A stretch of 64,000 nt of DNA from Polytrichum commune. Lineage: Eukaryota; Streptophyta; Polytrichopsida; Polytrichales; Polytrichaceae. Both the position numbers and the translations under genes were made by a program. The DNA lies in the NCBI GenBank assembly GCA_950295325.1, contig OX485803.1, positions 74,725,554 through 74,789,553 of the forward strand, in the 5' to 3' direction. Of this stretch, positions 46,901 through 57,229 are shown in pieces. Below the pieces are notes generated by a model. That model was not told where the DNA came from. It did not search any database and saw only the letters and a list, made by a program, of their open reading frames with translations. Positions within the stretch are counted from its first letter, which is position 1; each line of letters starts with the position of its first letter.

Positions 46901-49900
46901 TAGTCCATTGGCATAAGTATGATGTGACTGTTCTTTTTATTCCGTTAGGGTCGTTGGATTGTCGTTGTTTGTGATCGAGTATTTTGTGTATGAGAAATTG
47001 TTGGGGGTTTTTAATCATGTTGTTGGGAGGAGGGGGTGGATGGGGGATGGGAGGGTTTGGAGGGTGTATAGGGGGAGTCGGTAAATGAGGTAGGATGTTG
47101 TGGTGTCTTATTGTGTATTTGGTTTTGAGGGATCGTGGTGGATGGTGGTGTTGACATGTTAGGGGGCATTCCTGGTCACAGGGTGGATGACAAAATAGTT
47201 GGTTAGCAATGTTTAGTGCACTTTTGATGAGTTTAGAAGGGTTGGAGTGGTAGATTTTAAATTCGTCTAAGTTCATTAGAGTGGTGCCATTAGACATGGG
47301 TATTTGGTCTAGTTTTATTATATTATGTACTAGCAATTTGTGTAGTAATTTAAGTGAAGTGTTTGGGCTTAGACCGTGTAGTTCTTGTGCTTCTTGAGTC
47401 CACGCAATTTCGAGTGGGGATGGGTTTAATAGGAAGTTGTTTATAGTACTTTTTAGGTGGACTCCGGCTTTATGCTTGAGCAAGAATAATGTTCTAGTGA
47501 TAGGTGATCTGACACAGTGGTGGTATTTAATGCGGGTTAAATCCTTAGATCCTCCATATTTGGCAAGTATGTGTTGTATTAAGCCGGCATAGATTTTGCC
47601 AATTCTTCCTTTATCATTTAGGGCATTTTGTAGTTGTTTTCCAATACATCTTAAATAGGCATTTTGTAGTGAGAATGCTTCAATGCCGAATAGGTTACGT
47701 GGGAGTTGTGTAGCAATGTTAGATGTACATTTGGGTATTCCGCATATCGTTTTATGGAGTGCTATAATTCTTTTGTCAATTTTTTTGATAGCCGGTATGG
47801 AATATGGTACTGCGTAGAAGCTGTATGCTATTCCAGCACGTATGACTGTATCTGCCATATTGATTTTTTGTTTCATAGTTGCTGGGCATATAACGAGAGC
47901 TTGGCATTGTTTGATTACTTTAGCTGTAGTGGTATTTATTTGTGTTTTCCATTTGAGTGAGGGTGCAAGGTTTATTCCTAGATAGGTGTATGGTTCGTGT
48001 TGATGTAGGGTTGGTATAGGTTGGTTTTGATAATTTATGTTAGTGGCTTGGATTAGGGCTTTGAAAGTTATGGGATTCAGTTTGGATTTGTTTGGGCATC
48101 CAGTCACTGCACACTTGGGTATTCCGAGATCCATTCCTGCCCATTCACAGAATTTGTCTAATTTGTTTAGTTGTGTTTGTAGTGATTCTAGTTTGTTGGC
48201 AATTGCCGTTAGGTCATCTACATATGCTGCTGATGAGATTTTGATTTTGGATGTACCAAAAGTATATCCATTGTCCCCTTGTTGTAACCATCTAAGGAGG
48301 GGTTCTAAAAATATTATAAATAAGTATGGGCTGAGAGTGTCTCCCTGTATTGCACCTCTTTGGATGGGGATCGGTAAGGTTTTGTCGAAGTGTTCCCCGA
48401 TATATATGGTGGAGGATTGTGCTTATATATTTTCTATGAGGTATATTGAGTCAGTGGGATATCCTAGATCTTTCATTATGGCTAAGAGTCTGGCATGGTC
48501 AATGGAGCCGAAGGCATTTTTGAAGTCAATATAGAGTATGTATATGTCTTGATTCGTGAATCTTGCGTCTTCTAGTGTTGCGATAAGTAATTGAATTTGT
48601 CTAGAGGTACTTCTTTCCGTTCTGAATCCTTCTTGACTATCATGTAGTATTTGGTGTCTTTCTCCGTATGCGGATAGTATAGAAGTTAATGTGTTTGTAT
48701 AAAGTTTATATATGGTGTTAGCTAGTGCAATAGGCCTGTGGTTTGTAAAATGTGATGGATTTCCTTTTTTGTATAATAAAACTGTTAGGCTAGTTTTTCA
48801 TGATGCGGGAATTTGTTTTTGTTTGTAGCATTCTTTAAAGAATAGGAAGAGTAGTTTGTGGAAACGTGGGGGCATATTTTTTAGAATTGAGTTGGGAATT
48901 TTATCAGGGCCTGGGACTTTGTTATTTCCTAGATTTTTGAGACAGAAGTCGTAGGTTTCTTGGTCAAAGTATGTATGTAGGGGAGTTTAGGGTTCTCCTC
49001 GTTTATCAATTGTGTATCTATCTAAGTCGTGCCATGGATATTGCCTTACTCCGCATGTACAGTGTGGTGGGTGGGTATTTTGGTAGTGGCATGTGGGGAC
49101 TGTTGGGCGGTTACTAATGGATTGTTGTGTGTATATTTCTAATGCGATGTTTTTAGGGTTAGTTAGTATATTGTTGTGTTTGTCCATGATGGAGTCCAGA
49201 GGTGAGATTTCGGAGTTTTTGAAAACTTTTCTGTTTATTTTTTTTGGACTCTTTTCATACATCTGACGGTATTTTGATACAACTTTTAGGATACAGTCTT
49301 TGGTGTATTTGGTGGTGATTTTCCTGGCTTCTTTGTTGGCAGTTTTTGCAATGACAGCTATGGTATTAATCCATTCATTAGTAGATATAGTTGTTGTGGG
49401 TGGGTATGGGATACTTACATATTGGTGGTTACGGATTTCGTTTAGGATGGGGTGGGTTAGCCAGTGTGGGTCGTGTTGTGTAATGTATATAGTTTTCCTA
49501 ATGAGGTGGTATGTGGTAAGGTGTTTTTTCCACTCTTTAGCTAGTTTTCGTGGTAGAAACCCTCCTTGTTGTGATGTTCTGTACGTGAGGTTGGGTAGTG
49601 GGGCGGCTTTACAGGTTTTTTTAATGGTTTCTGAAATTTTGTTAATAATGTTATCTAATGAAGTGCAGGCTTCTTGCCATTGATCAGGGGTTAAGTATTG
49701 ATGATTTTCTAGTAGTGTGGTAAGTTCCTTTAGTTGTGTAGAGTTTTCTTCGAAGAATATTATGTTAAATTTTTCTATGTTTTCTGGTGGTATCGGGTTT
49801 AGTATTCTATTTGGTGGTATGTTTGTGGGGGGTGGGGGTCTGGCTATAAGTGTGTTGTGTGGGATGTGTAATGTGACTGGGTAGTGGTCTGAGTTTAGGT

Positions 49901-51575
49901 TCATAGTTGTGTTTGTAGTGGAAGTAAATTTGCTATTGTCTGGAGATTGGATGTAGAAACCATCTATTAGACTTGTTGATGTATAATTATAGTCCCCTTG
50001 TCGGGAAAGACTAGTGTTAGTTGGTATGTATTCAAGGTTAAGAGATGTGGTAAAGTGTTTCCATTGTAGATCCTCTTCTTGGGGAGGGGTGTGAGTGTTG
50101 TTAGTATGTCTTCCTTGGAGTGCAATGTCTCTGTTGAAGTCACCATATAGTATGTATATGTGGTTTGGATTTGTAGTAATTTGGTTAGTGATTTCGGTTT
50201 TGAGAAATGGGATAAGGCATGTGTATTTTAAGTGTGTGGGCATATACATGTGTACGATTAGCCATGGTATTGAGGGATGGTTGTTTATTTTGATTATTTG
50301 TAAATACGGGAAGATGTTTGCTGACGTGGGGATTTTGGTGACATTTCCAGGGAATGCATACTTGTTATGGATAAGTGTGAGTAGGCCGCCTCTTCCAGGG
50401 GTGTAGGGCAATCTTTGTTGTATGCATCTTGTGAGAGCATGTGTGTTGTTAAAAATAAGTTTGAACTCAGGGAATAGGTTCTGTATGTATTTTGTGGATT
50501 TGTTTGCTGTAAGTTTGGTTTCTTAGATATGTATGAGTGTTGTATTGTTTAGAGAGTTATTGATTAGGTTTTGTAAGTTTGGTAGTGCGGTGTTGAGTGA
50601 GGAGGCATTCCAAGTTATTATATTTGTTTCGTGATTGGTGTTAGTGTTGGTTCTAGGCTGTGGTGTGGGGGTGACTGGGGGTGGAGGCGGGTGTGAGTAT
50701 TCGTTAATATTTTCTAGGCAACGGAGTGATTCAGTTATTAATTGATTTGGGAGAAAAGGGAATTTGCTTTGAAGAGTGGTGGGTGTAAGTGTGATCTCTT
50801 GGTTGTGGATAAATTTATATAATTCTTTATGTATTGAATTTTTGGGGTGTATTATATCTTGGTTATTGTTTGTAAATGTTGTGCTTGGGTGTGGTGTTAG
50901 AATGTGTCGCTCGGGGGGGTTGGAAAGGTTGGCTAGTCTGATGAGTAATGTGTTTGTCCGTATGTTGTTAAAATGATAAATATGGGGTTGGGCTAGTATA
51001 TTGTTGCATGTGTTTATTGAGGGGTGTATAGTAATGGTAAGAGCATATAACATATGGGTTAGCGGGGAATGACTTTGTGTTATGATGTATTGGTGTAGGT
51101 GTGGGTATGTAGTGATTGTGTGGTGGTGTAGGGGGTGTGTGTGCTTGAGTATGGGGGCAAATGTGTTTGCTATGTGTTGGTATTCGGGTTGTAGTTTTAT
51201 TGTGTTTGGGATGAAATATAGTTTAGCTCGTTTTTTGTGTGTAGCGGGGTGTGTCCGGAGAACATTAGGCATTGGTCTTGGGTTGGGTTCTATGTCTCCA
51301 CATTGTAGTAGAGTTAACTTGTTGATGAAGTAGTATCCACGGAAGTGAAGTATTTTTGGTTTTTTCTTATTTGTTTTTTCGTATTTTATTGTTATGAATT
51401 TGGCTGTGGTAAAGAGGTTGGGTAGGGCGGGTGTTATGTTTTCTAATTGTTTGGGTAAGAAGTGTGTATGTGTGTTGTCTTTAGTTATGTGATTTGTTAT
51501 TGCATTAGGTTTCCATTTGTTTATGAAGTGGTATTTGCTATTAGTTTTATGGCGAGGCCGGTAGGCCGAGGCCAT
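43904..51575 (-). pseudogene. LINE ORF2: 2A-like / endonuclease / reverse transcriptase / RNase H
   Basis: Starts at ATG 51575 (MASAYRPRHK) and ends at TAA/TAG 43904 once the nested element is ignored. A 2A-like CGDIEPNPRP is at about residue 92-101 (51302-51273). Endonuclease: IHI-stop-ETK (50523), YGDFNRD (about 50144) and NSDHYPV (about 49892). RT: RGAIQGDTLSPYLF (about 48350) and catalytic YVDD (48213-48224). RNase H: YTDGS (45698), RAEM (45563), FTDS (45488) and NEKADKLAKE, so all four acidic residues are present. Knuckle: CPIC...H...C (about 44930-44880). One frame is kept over the whole length, broken only by stops at 50523-50525, 48987-48989, 48798-48800, 48423-48425 and 46539-46541. 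Host-unrelated; function would be target-primed reverse transcription. Confidence 0.88.
44205..44539. mobile_element. Nested 335-bp DNA element in LINE ORF2, with target duplication
   Basis: Flanked by direct repeats of agaatctg (44197-44204 and 44540-44547; nine bases if the preceding g is counted). Ends are inverted: CTCGGGGGG... and ...CCCCCCGAG, with a second matched block ATATAGGTGCGAACAA/ATATACGTGCGAACAA about 33 bp inside each end. The word ATACCCTAT is repeated several times inside. No ORF. Removing it with one duplication copy rejoins LINE ORF2 in frame (CNDRFS then PEAVEAK), as in the uninterrupted relic at 700-800. An 8-9 bp duplication fits hAT or Mutator-type elements. Confidence 0.85.
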
Positions 51576-51689
51576 TTTGCTTTTGGGTGAAATTTTGTGT
51601 TTTGTGTGGAAGTGAGTTGTGCTGTGAGGCAAAGTTTTGGGTGGGGTTTGAGGTTTTGGTATGGGTATGGGTTGAGTGTTTTTGATTTA

Positions 51690-53110
51690 TTTTTATTTGC
51701 TTTTTGGTGTTTTATGGGTACGAGTTTGGGTACGGTAGAGGGATTGGATGTTATGTTTCCTAAATGTATGGATGAAAAGTGTGTGTATGTGTTGTCTTTA
51801 GGTATGTGGTTTGATATTTTGCTAGGCTTCCATTTGTTTGTGGGGTGGTATTTATTAATAGTTTTGTGGTGAGGCCGGTTGATTTTTGGGGTAGATTTTG
51901 TGTTTTGAGTGAAAGTTGAGTTTTACTTTGCAGTGGAGTGTTGGATAGGGTTTGAGGTTTGGGTGGGAGTTGATTATTTGTGGCTTTTTTTTGTTTGTTT
52001 TTTGGTATTTTATGTGTTCGTTTTTAGTTATGGTAGAATGGTTGGGTAGGGTGTGTGTTATGTGAGGCTTCCTCTTGATTGTGGAGTTATATTGGTACTT
52101 TGTTTTGTGGCGAGGTAAATAGGCCGAGGCCATTTTGTTTATTTGATGAATCTTATATTTTGAGTGGAAGTAGAGTTTTGCTTGGAAGCAAATTTTTGGA
52201 TGGGGGTTAAGGTTTGGATGGGGGGGGTGTTTATGATGGAGTTTGAGTTTTGGATGTGGTCTTTGTTTTGGATATAAGCTATGTTTTGGGTATGCTTTGT
52301 ATTTTGGGTGGCATTCATTTCTTGGGTAATATCTGTATTTTGGGTGAGGCCTTTGTGTTTTGTGTTTTGGATGAGAGGTATATTTTGGGAGGGTGTTGTA
52401 TTTTGTTCGGAAAGTGTGTTTTGGGTAGTTGTTATTGTATGGGTGATTAGTGTAATTTGGTTTGTGGGTAGATTTTTGATACATACTTGATGTACTTGAT
52501 GTAGTGAAGTAGTATCCATATAAGTGACGTATTTTTGGTTTTTTCTTTTTTAGTTTTTGATATTTAATGAGTGCAAGTTTTGTTGTAGAGAAAATGTTGG
52601 GTAGGGTGGGTATTATGTTTTCTTTTTGTTTGGGTAAGGGGTGCGATTTTGCATAGTTTTTAGGTATTTGATTTGGTATTGAGTTAGGTTTCCAATTGTT
52701 TGTGAAGTGGTGTTTGTAATTAGTTATGTGGCGAGGCCGGTAGGTATTATATTTTGGGTGGGTACTATGTTTTGGGTGGGTATTGTATTTTGGATGGGTG
52801 CTATATTTTGAATGGGTACTGTATTTTGGATGGGAACTGTGTTTTGGATGGAAACTGTATTTTGGATGGAAATTGTATTTTGAGTAGATATTGTATTTTG
52901 GATGGGTACTGTATTTTGGTTGGGTCTTTTTTTGATGGAGTTTGTACAGGTATGAGGTACAGAATTTGTATTTGTTTTTCAAATAGTATTTTGGACATTG
53001 AAGAATACCATGTGTAGTATTGTGGTATTTAGTATTTATTCTAGTATGTATTTTGTGTATAATATTATATCTGTGTACGTGTACGTATACAATGGAGTAT
53101 TGCAATAAAT
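51690..53110 (-). repeat. Tandem modules and minisatellites between LINE ORF1 and ORF2
   Basis: The module that opens ORF2 (RPRHKTNSKYHFINKWKP ... LPNLFTTAK ... KKKPKI) recurs, diverged, at about 51690-51878 (in another frame), 51980-52132 and 52500-52743. Each copy is followed by sequence with GAGGCC and TTTTGG words. Only the ORF2 copy carries the 2A-like motif. Between copies lie runs of an 18-bp unit (TTTTGGATGGGTACTGTA on the plus strand), most regular at about 52750-52925. Confidence 0.75.
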
Positions 53111-53138
53111 ACTTTTTACCTCGGCGATTTGTGGTCAA
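51855..53138 (-). other. Long Tyr/Lys/Pro-rich open frame overlapping the end of LINE ORF1
   Basis: A 427-codon open frame that overlaps the ORF1 stop in another frame, with TTG rather than ATG at its nominal start. It encodes many HPKYST/HPKYNT hexapeptides (from the 18-bp repeat) and two copies of the PRHKT module. It could be a LINE-encoded linker reached by frameshifting or re-initiation, or simply a repeat that stays open because its period is a multiple of three. I favour the latter but cannot exclude the former. Confidence 0.4.
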
Positions 53139-54873
53139 TCCACATTTGGTTGGTCGTTTAGCATAAGGTTCGGGCTTACCAAGCCGGTAATTTGTTGCAT
53201 CCCTGTAAGTGCCAAGGTCAAAGTGCTTTGGATGTCCCTCATTTGCTTTTTCAATTTATCATTGATTTCATCCGCGTAGATGTGGGCCTCTTTTACTATA
53301 TCATCTTTCAAATCCTTCATGTCTTTGTGTAATTCGGTTTTGAGTTTCTTGTTACCTTCTTCAATTGCCTCCTTCATGATGATAAAAACGTCTCCCTTTG
53401 TTGCACTTGCTTCCCCTTGGCTTTGATTTTGGATTGCTTCAATTGTGTTTACCAAACAAATGTTAGTATCTTCAAAACCAAATTTGACCAGTAATTCTTT
53501 GGAGGGTTTTTCATTACCTTCAAGACTTCGACGGTGTGGGGTAATTTCCACATGGTAAGCTCCGATTTTTGCTTCTTTCCCTACGAATTTCCTATACACA
53601 ATGGGGTTAAGGCATTCCACATTTGCACTTCCATTATGTCTCAAGCCATCTTGTTTGTGGAACCAAATAGATACCACATTTTTGGTTCCCAAAATTTTGC
53701 AAATTTCAAGAGAAGTATCATCAATATTCATCAAGATGGGGAGGTTGCAGAAGGTGAGGGTAAGAGCTTCTTTCTTTACCTTTTGCTCCAAGGTGAGAGA
53801 GGGGCCTTTCTTCACTTGGCCTTCAAGGATTAGTTGATGTGTTGATACTTGGAGGGTTTGGATTTTCTTGGCTTGGTGGGGGGAGGGAGCAACAATGTAA
53901 GCATGGTTGTTAGGGGTGCTCTTTTGCACCTCTACTATCTCAAAATCATGGCCTCTTCTAAAACTACTTTCTAGTATATCAAGAAAGAGGGCATGGGATG
54001 ACACTCCAATCAATGTGTCATTAGAGATTTTGATGGAGAGGTTGTTGTTTCGAGCAATTGAGTGATATGATTTACACACCTTACCAAGGCTTCCAATATT
54101 TGAGTGGGGCTCAAGGTGGAGAATGAAGGGTCTAAGGCTTGTGAGTAGGGCAACTCCATCAGTTTCGGGATGAAGGAGGTGAAGTTTGACTATTCCAGCC
54201 CATACTCCCTTTTCCCCACCCCTCTTAATACTCATGCATAAAATTGAAATGGGTTCAATAAGGTTGGTGCCTAATGGAATTTGCATAGTATTCAATCTTT
54301 TCTTAACAAGCTCCTTTACATGATTATGGAAGAGGGGGTTGTTAGGGAGCTGAAAATGAATGGCAATTTGGAAGTCCAAAGACATGCAAGAGATAGGGTC
54401 AGTTTCAATCACAGATGGGAGTTGAGTAAGGTTAAGGTGCTGCCCAGGGGGTCCATCATTTCTCTCACCGGGATAAAGTATCTGTGGCACTCTGGGGTAG
54501 GAAATGCTTACGTTTTCTAGTTCTTCTGCTTCTTTGCGGGGGATGCCTCTGGTGACTCTATCAGCGATGGTTTCGTAAGTGAACAGCTCGTCCAGTCCTT
54601 GCTCTGCCGCAAGCTTTTCCATAGCCTTGAACCCAAGCCAGAGTTTGAGCTTCTGTTTGGAGATGAGTTCCGGCCCTTGAGCTGCTGTTCGGGGCGACTG
54701 TCTCTGCTGGGAAGTTGAGGAGGGGGATGTCCCAACACGATCTCTGGTCCTCTTCCCGCTTGCGGCTCCTTTGGGCTGGTTCTTAGCCTTATCAGCTAGG
54801 AGTTTTTTTCAGACTCTGAGAAGGAGAGTCTACCTCCATGACGTCTTCGTCCACTTCGAAGGCTTTCGACAAG
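53135..54873 (-). pseudogene. LINE ORF1 (RNA-binding-like, coiled-coil)
   Basis: The main frame runs 54622 to 53135 (495 aa), but its coding character extends upstream. MALSKAFEVDEDVMEVDSPS opens at 54873 in another frame and meets the main frame at an A7 tract near 54807 (LKK then LLADKAKNQPKGAA), so a single-base slip separates them. The middle (TLTFCNLPILMNIDDTSLEI to VECLNPIVYRKFVGKEAKI) has the pattern of an RRM. The last ~90 residues (EAIEEGNKKLKTELHKDM and on) are a likely coiled coil, followed by the stop at 53135-53137. Such ORF1 proteins bind LINE RNA. Bounds of the RRM are by eye. Confidence 0.75.
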
Positions 54874-55654
54874 GCCATTGGGATCGGATTTGTTGTTTCT
54901 CCTCTGTCAGATCTTCGAATTCGGAGATGTTGATGATGTCGCCGGGAGTTGTGAGGGTCAGTCTTGTCAACTTGGGGTGGGCCGCTTATCGCTCGGTGTA
55001 GATCGCCGTTGTAGACCACTGCTCCCGCTGCTCTTGGATCGCCGCTCCTGCTTGCAAATAAATCTAACTTGTTGTGTGACCTACTAAGGTTAAGGGCTGG
55101 ATCTAAAGGGGGTGAGTCTGTGCTGGGTTGAAGAAAGAGGGAGAATGTGCTTGCGATGTATATGAGAGAAAGAAGGAGGCTCCTTCTGTGTGATGTATAA
55201 TCTATTTTCTAGACAATGTGTTCCTGGTTCGGAGCAGTGACCGGGAGTATCAGTGTGTCTATGTCCTTGGTGTTTCGCTTCCACCCAAATGTGGTGCTTT
55301 TAATCTCAGATCTAGAGAATTTCAAGACATGAGGATGGAGTTTTCAATCACAATGCTACCAACCGAGCCCCAGCTCTTCAGAATGCTCTAATCATGAAAT
55401 CTAACTGCCATTCCTACCTGATTGAGTTTCTGGATCTGATACTGAGCATTCACACGTACCCCTCCAACACTTCTAAGCACCTCTCCAAACACCCTGACCA
55501 ACTGTTCTCAAATGCGTGCGGGGTAACTACAAGTCCAGCTCCTAGCAGCACACACACCGATCTCAGCGGCTACTCCACAGTCACTCACCTCCCCAGGGTT
55601 TCGGAGCCCCTTAGCAACACCTCATTGGGCCGCCCTTCTACTCCACACACACAC
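54874..55654. other. Probable LINE 5' UTR and unidentified sequence
   Basis: On the minus strand the frame upstream of ORF1 stays open to 55019, but this is probably leader. 55280-55650 has an even composition, rich in CCTCC and CACACAC words; it is not matched to anything else in the window. The junction with the Tc1-like element is around here. Confidence 0.35.
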
Positions 55655-56623
55655 TCAATCGGCAACTAACCTATAGGGTGTCCAGTCTTTATGTTGGATG
55701 GATGGGAGGTACGTTCGCACTCGAACCCATATTTGAAGAATACCACTATGAAGACTAGAGTATGAGTTTAATCGCCGTTTCAGTAAAGCCCATATGTGCT
55801 CAATAGGATTTGAGTCAGGGGAATGTGCAGGCCACTCTAAAACACAAAATGGTTGCTTTCCAAACCATTCTCAAACAATCTTGGTTGTATGCACGGCAAC
55901 ATTGTCTTGTTGAAAAATGATTTCTTCAAGATTGAACCCAAATGCAAGCAATGTACTACACAAATCTTGCTCTAAAATTGCAATGTAGCCTCTAGCATTC
56001 AAGTGCCTTTGTATATTATGCAATGACCCCAATCCTCTACAAGTCAAACAACCCCAAAGCATTATAAAGCCTCCACCATGCTTCACAATTTGGTTCACAA
56101 CACGCATAGGGATGTTTTCTTTGTCCCCTATCCAACACCAAGTCCTCCCATATGAATTGAAATGACATATTTTAGTTTCATCACTAAACACCACCCGCTC
56201 CCAATCACTCATAGTCCAATCTTTGTGCATTTGAGCAAAGGGAAATATGTCTTTGATGTTCTTCCGACTCAAAGCATGTTTTTTAACCTTCGTAAAAGAA
56301 GGCAATCCTTGTTCTCTCAATGCATTCCTCAAGGTATTGTCGCACATCTTTACACCCATCTCTCTTCGAAGCACTTTTGATGCCTCTATTGCAGTTTCGA
56401 AACTGCCAACAATAACTAGCGGTGAAGCATAACGCTTCTCCCACTCTGTTAGGACCTTAGGTTGACCTCCTTTAGACAATGCTACACTCGTAGAAAGCCT
56501 CTTTCTCACTCTATTAACTATAGATTGTCCCAAACCCACACTCTTTGCAATCTCTCTACTGCTCCTCCCCTTCTCTATCAAGGCTACAATATTTTGCTCT
56601 TTCTCTCGTGAAATGGGTCTCAT
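55655..56623 (-). pseudogene. Tc1-like (DD34E) transposase with one nonsense codon
   Basis: From ATG 56623 (MRPISREKEQ): N-terminal paired helix-turn-helix region (REIAKSVGLGQSIVNRVRKR), then the DDE core with VFSDETKI (first Asp), FQQDNVAVHT (second Asp) and, after an in-frame TGA at 55871-55873, EWPAHSPDSNPIEHIWALL (Glu). Exactly 34 codons separate the second Asp and the Glu, the Tc1 spacing. The frame ends at TGA 55655-55657. The TGA lies between KIV and EWFGK, so the last third, including the catalytic Glu, would not be made. No other damage was seen. The protein would cut and paste DNA at TA sites. Confidence 0.9.
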
Positions 56624-56925
56624 CTTTCTATACAACCTCCATAAAGCCACGAGTATTCCACACGATGAAGAAACAAGAAAATGAGAGCTCTCAAAGAAGG
56701 TAGCAAGCAACGCCTCAAAAACTGAGTCTATGCGACGTTGACGTCTCTCTTCCTCTCACCGAAACCTTAGTGAAGTTGATGACATCACCATGACATCATC
56801 TGAAAGTCAACCTCTAGTTCTCTTACAATTACATTTTACATTTCCTAAATATATCATTATCTTTTTGTGAAATGCCCATGAAAGTCCTTGTTTGATGCAT
56901 AGACTCGGTTTTTGGAGTCATTGTA
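55655..56925 (-). mobile_element. Tc1-like transposon, 5' end intact, 3' terminus not found
   Basis: The 5' terminus is at 56898-56923 with GCATAGACTCGGTTTTTGGA then GTCATTG, followed by TA. A second inverted copy of the motif (CCTCAAAAACTGAGTCTATG) lies at 56713-56732, upstream of the transposase, so a 213-bp TIR-bounded unit sits in the leader. No matching terminus appears below 55655, so the 3' end is truncated or replaced. Confidence 0.75.
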
Positions 56926-57229
56926 AGCTTGTTATGGATGAATTTTTTTGAAAAAAAAATCAAACTCATTCTATACATATTTTCCATCCATCTTTCATCC
57001 ATCCCATTCTCTCCACTCCATACTATTACATTTATATCCAAACAATTTTATCCCCTCCCCTCTCTCATTGTGGACTCACATGTGATTCTACAAGCCTAGA
57101 AAGGCACACCTCTCATGCTAGAAATTTATTATTTAAATCATTCTAATATGACTTAGGAACTTATTAGCTTGACGAACGTAAAGGTCCCAAAGTAATTTAA
57201 GACGTGCCTAATTTGATTATTTATCTTAA
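56926..57229. other. Gene-free stretch
   Basis: AT-rich, nothing recognised. Confidence 0.4.

Larger units (their letters stand above)
43904..54873 (-). mobile_element. Large non-LTR retrotransposon (LINE), nearly complete, with nested insertion
   Basis: Order on the minus strand: ORF1 (RRM-like plus coiled coil), a region of repeated modules, then ORF2 with a 2A-like motif, AP-type endonuclease, reverse transcriptase, RNase H and a CCHC knuckle. RNase H plus an N-terminal 2A-like motif recalls the I/Ingi group of LINEs, but the clade cannot be settled by eye. Coding ends at 43904. The exact 3' end and any poly(A) were not found, and the 5' end probably lies between 54.9 and 55.6 kb. A decayed sister copy is at 1-1170. 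In-frame stops and the nested element at 44205-44539 mean this copy is not active as it stands. Confidence 0.88.

Noticed and set aside
45912-52520. Many plus-strand ORFs of 60-165 codons inside the LINE (for example 48037-48534)
   Set aside because: They are antisense shadows of the long minus-strand LINE frame; translations are Cys/Val/Trp-rich low-complexity sequence without domains.
52740-52925. A CRISPR array
   Set aside because: Units are 18 bp and adjacent without spacers, and the genome is eukaryotic.
51855-53138. A plant cell-wall (extensin or proline-rich) protein
   Set aside because: The Tyr/Lys/Pro repeats come from an 18-bp minisatellite within the LINE; there is no ATG, signal peptide or host-type promoter.
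55394-55669. A 91-codon plus-strand ORF between the LINE and the Tc1-like element
   Set aside because: Ser/Thr/His/Pro-rich chance frame; it overlaps the end of the transposase frame on the other strand and has no family match.
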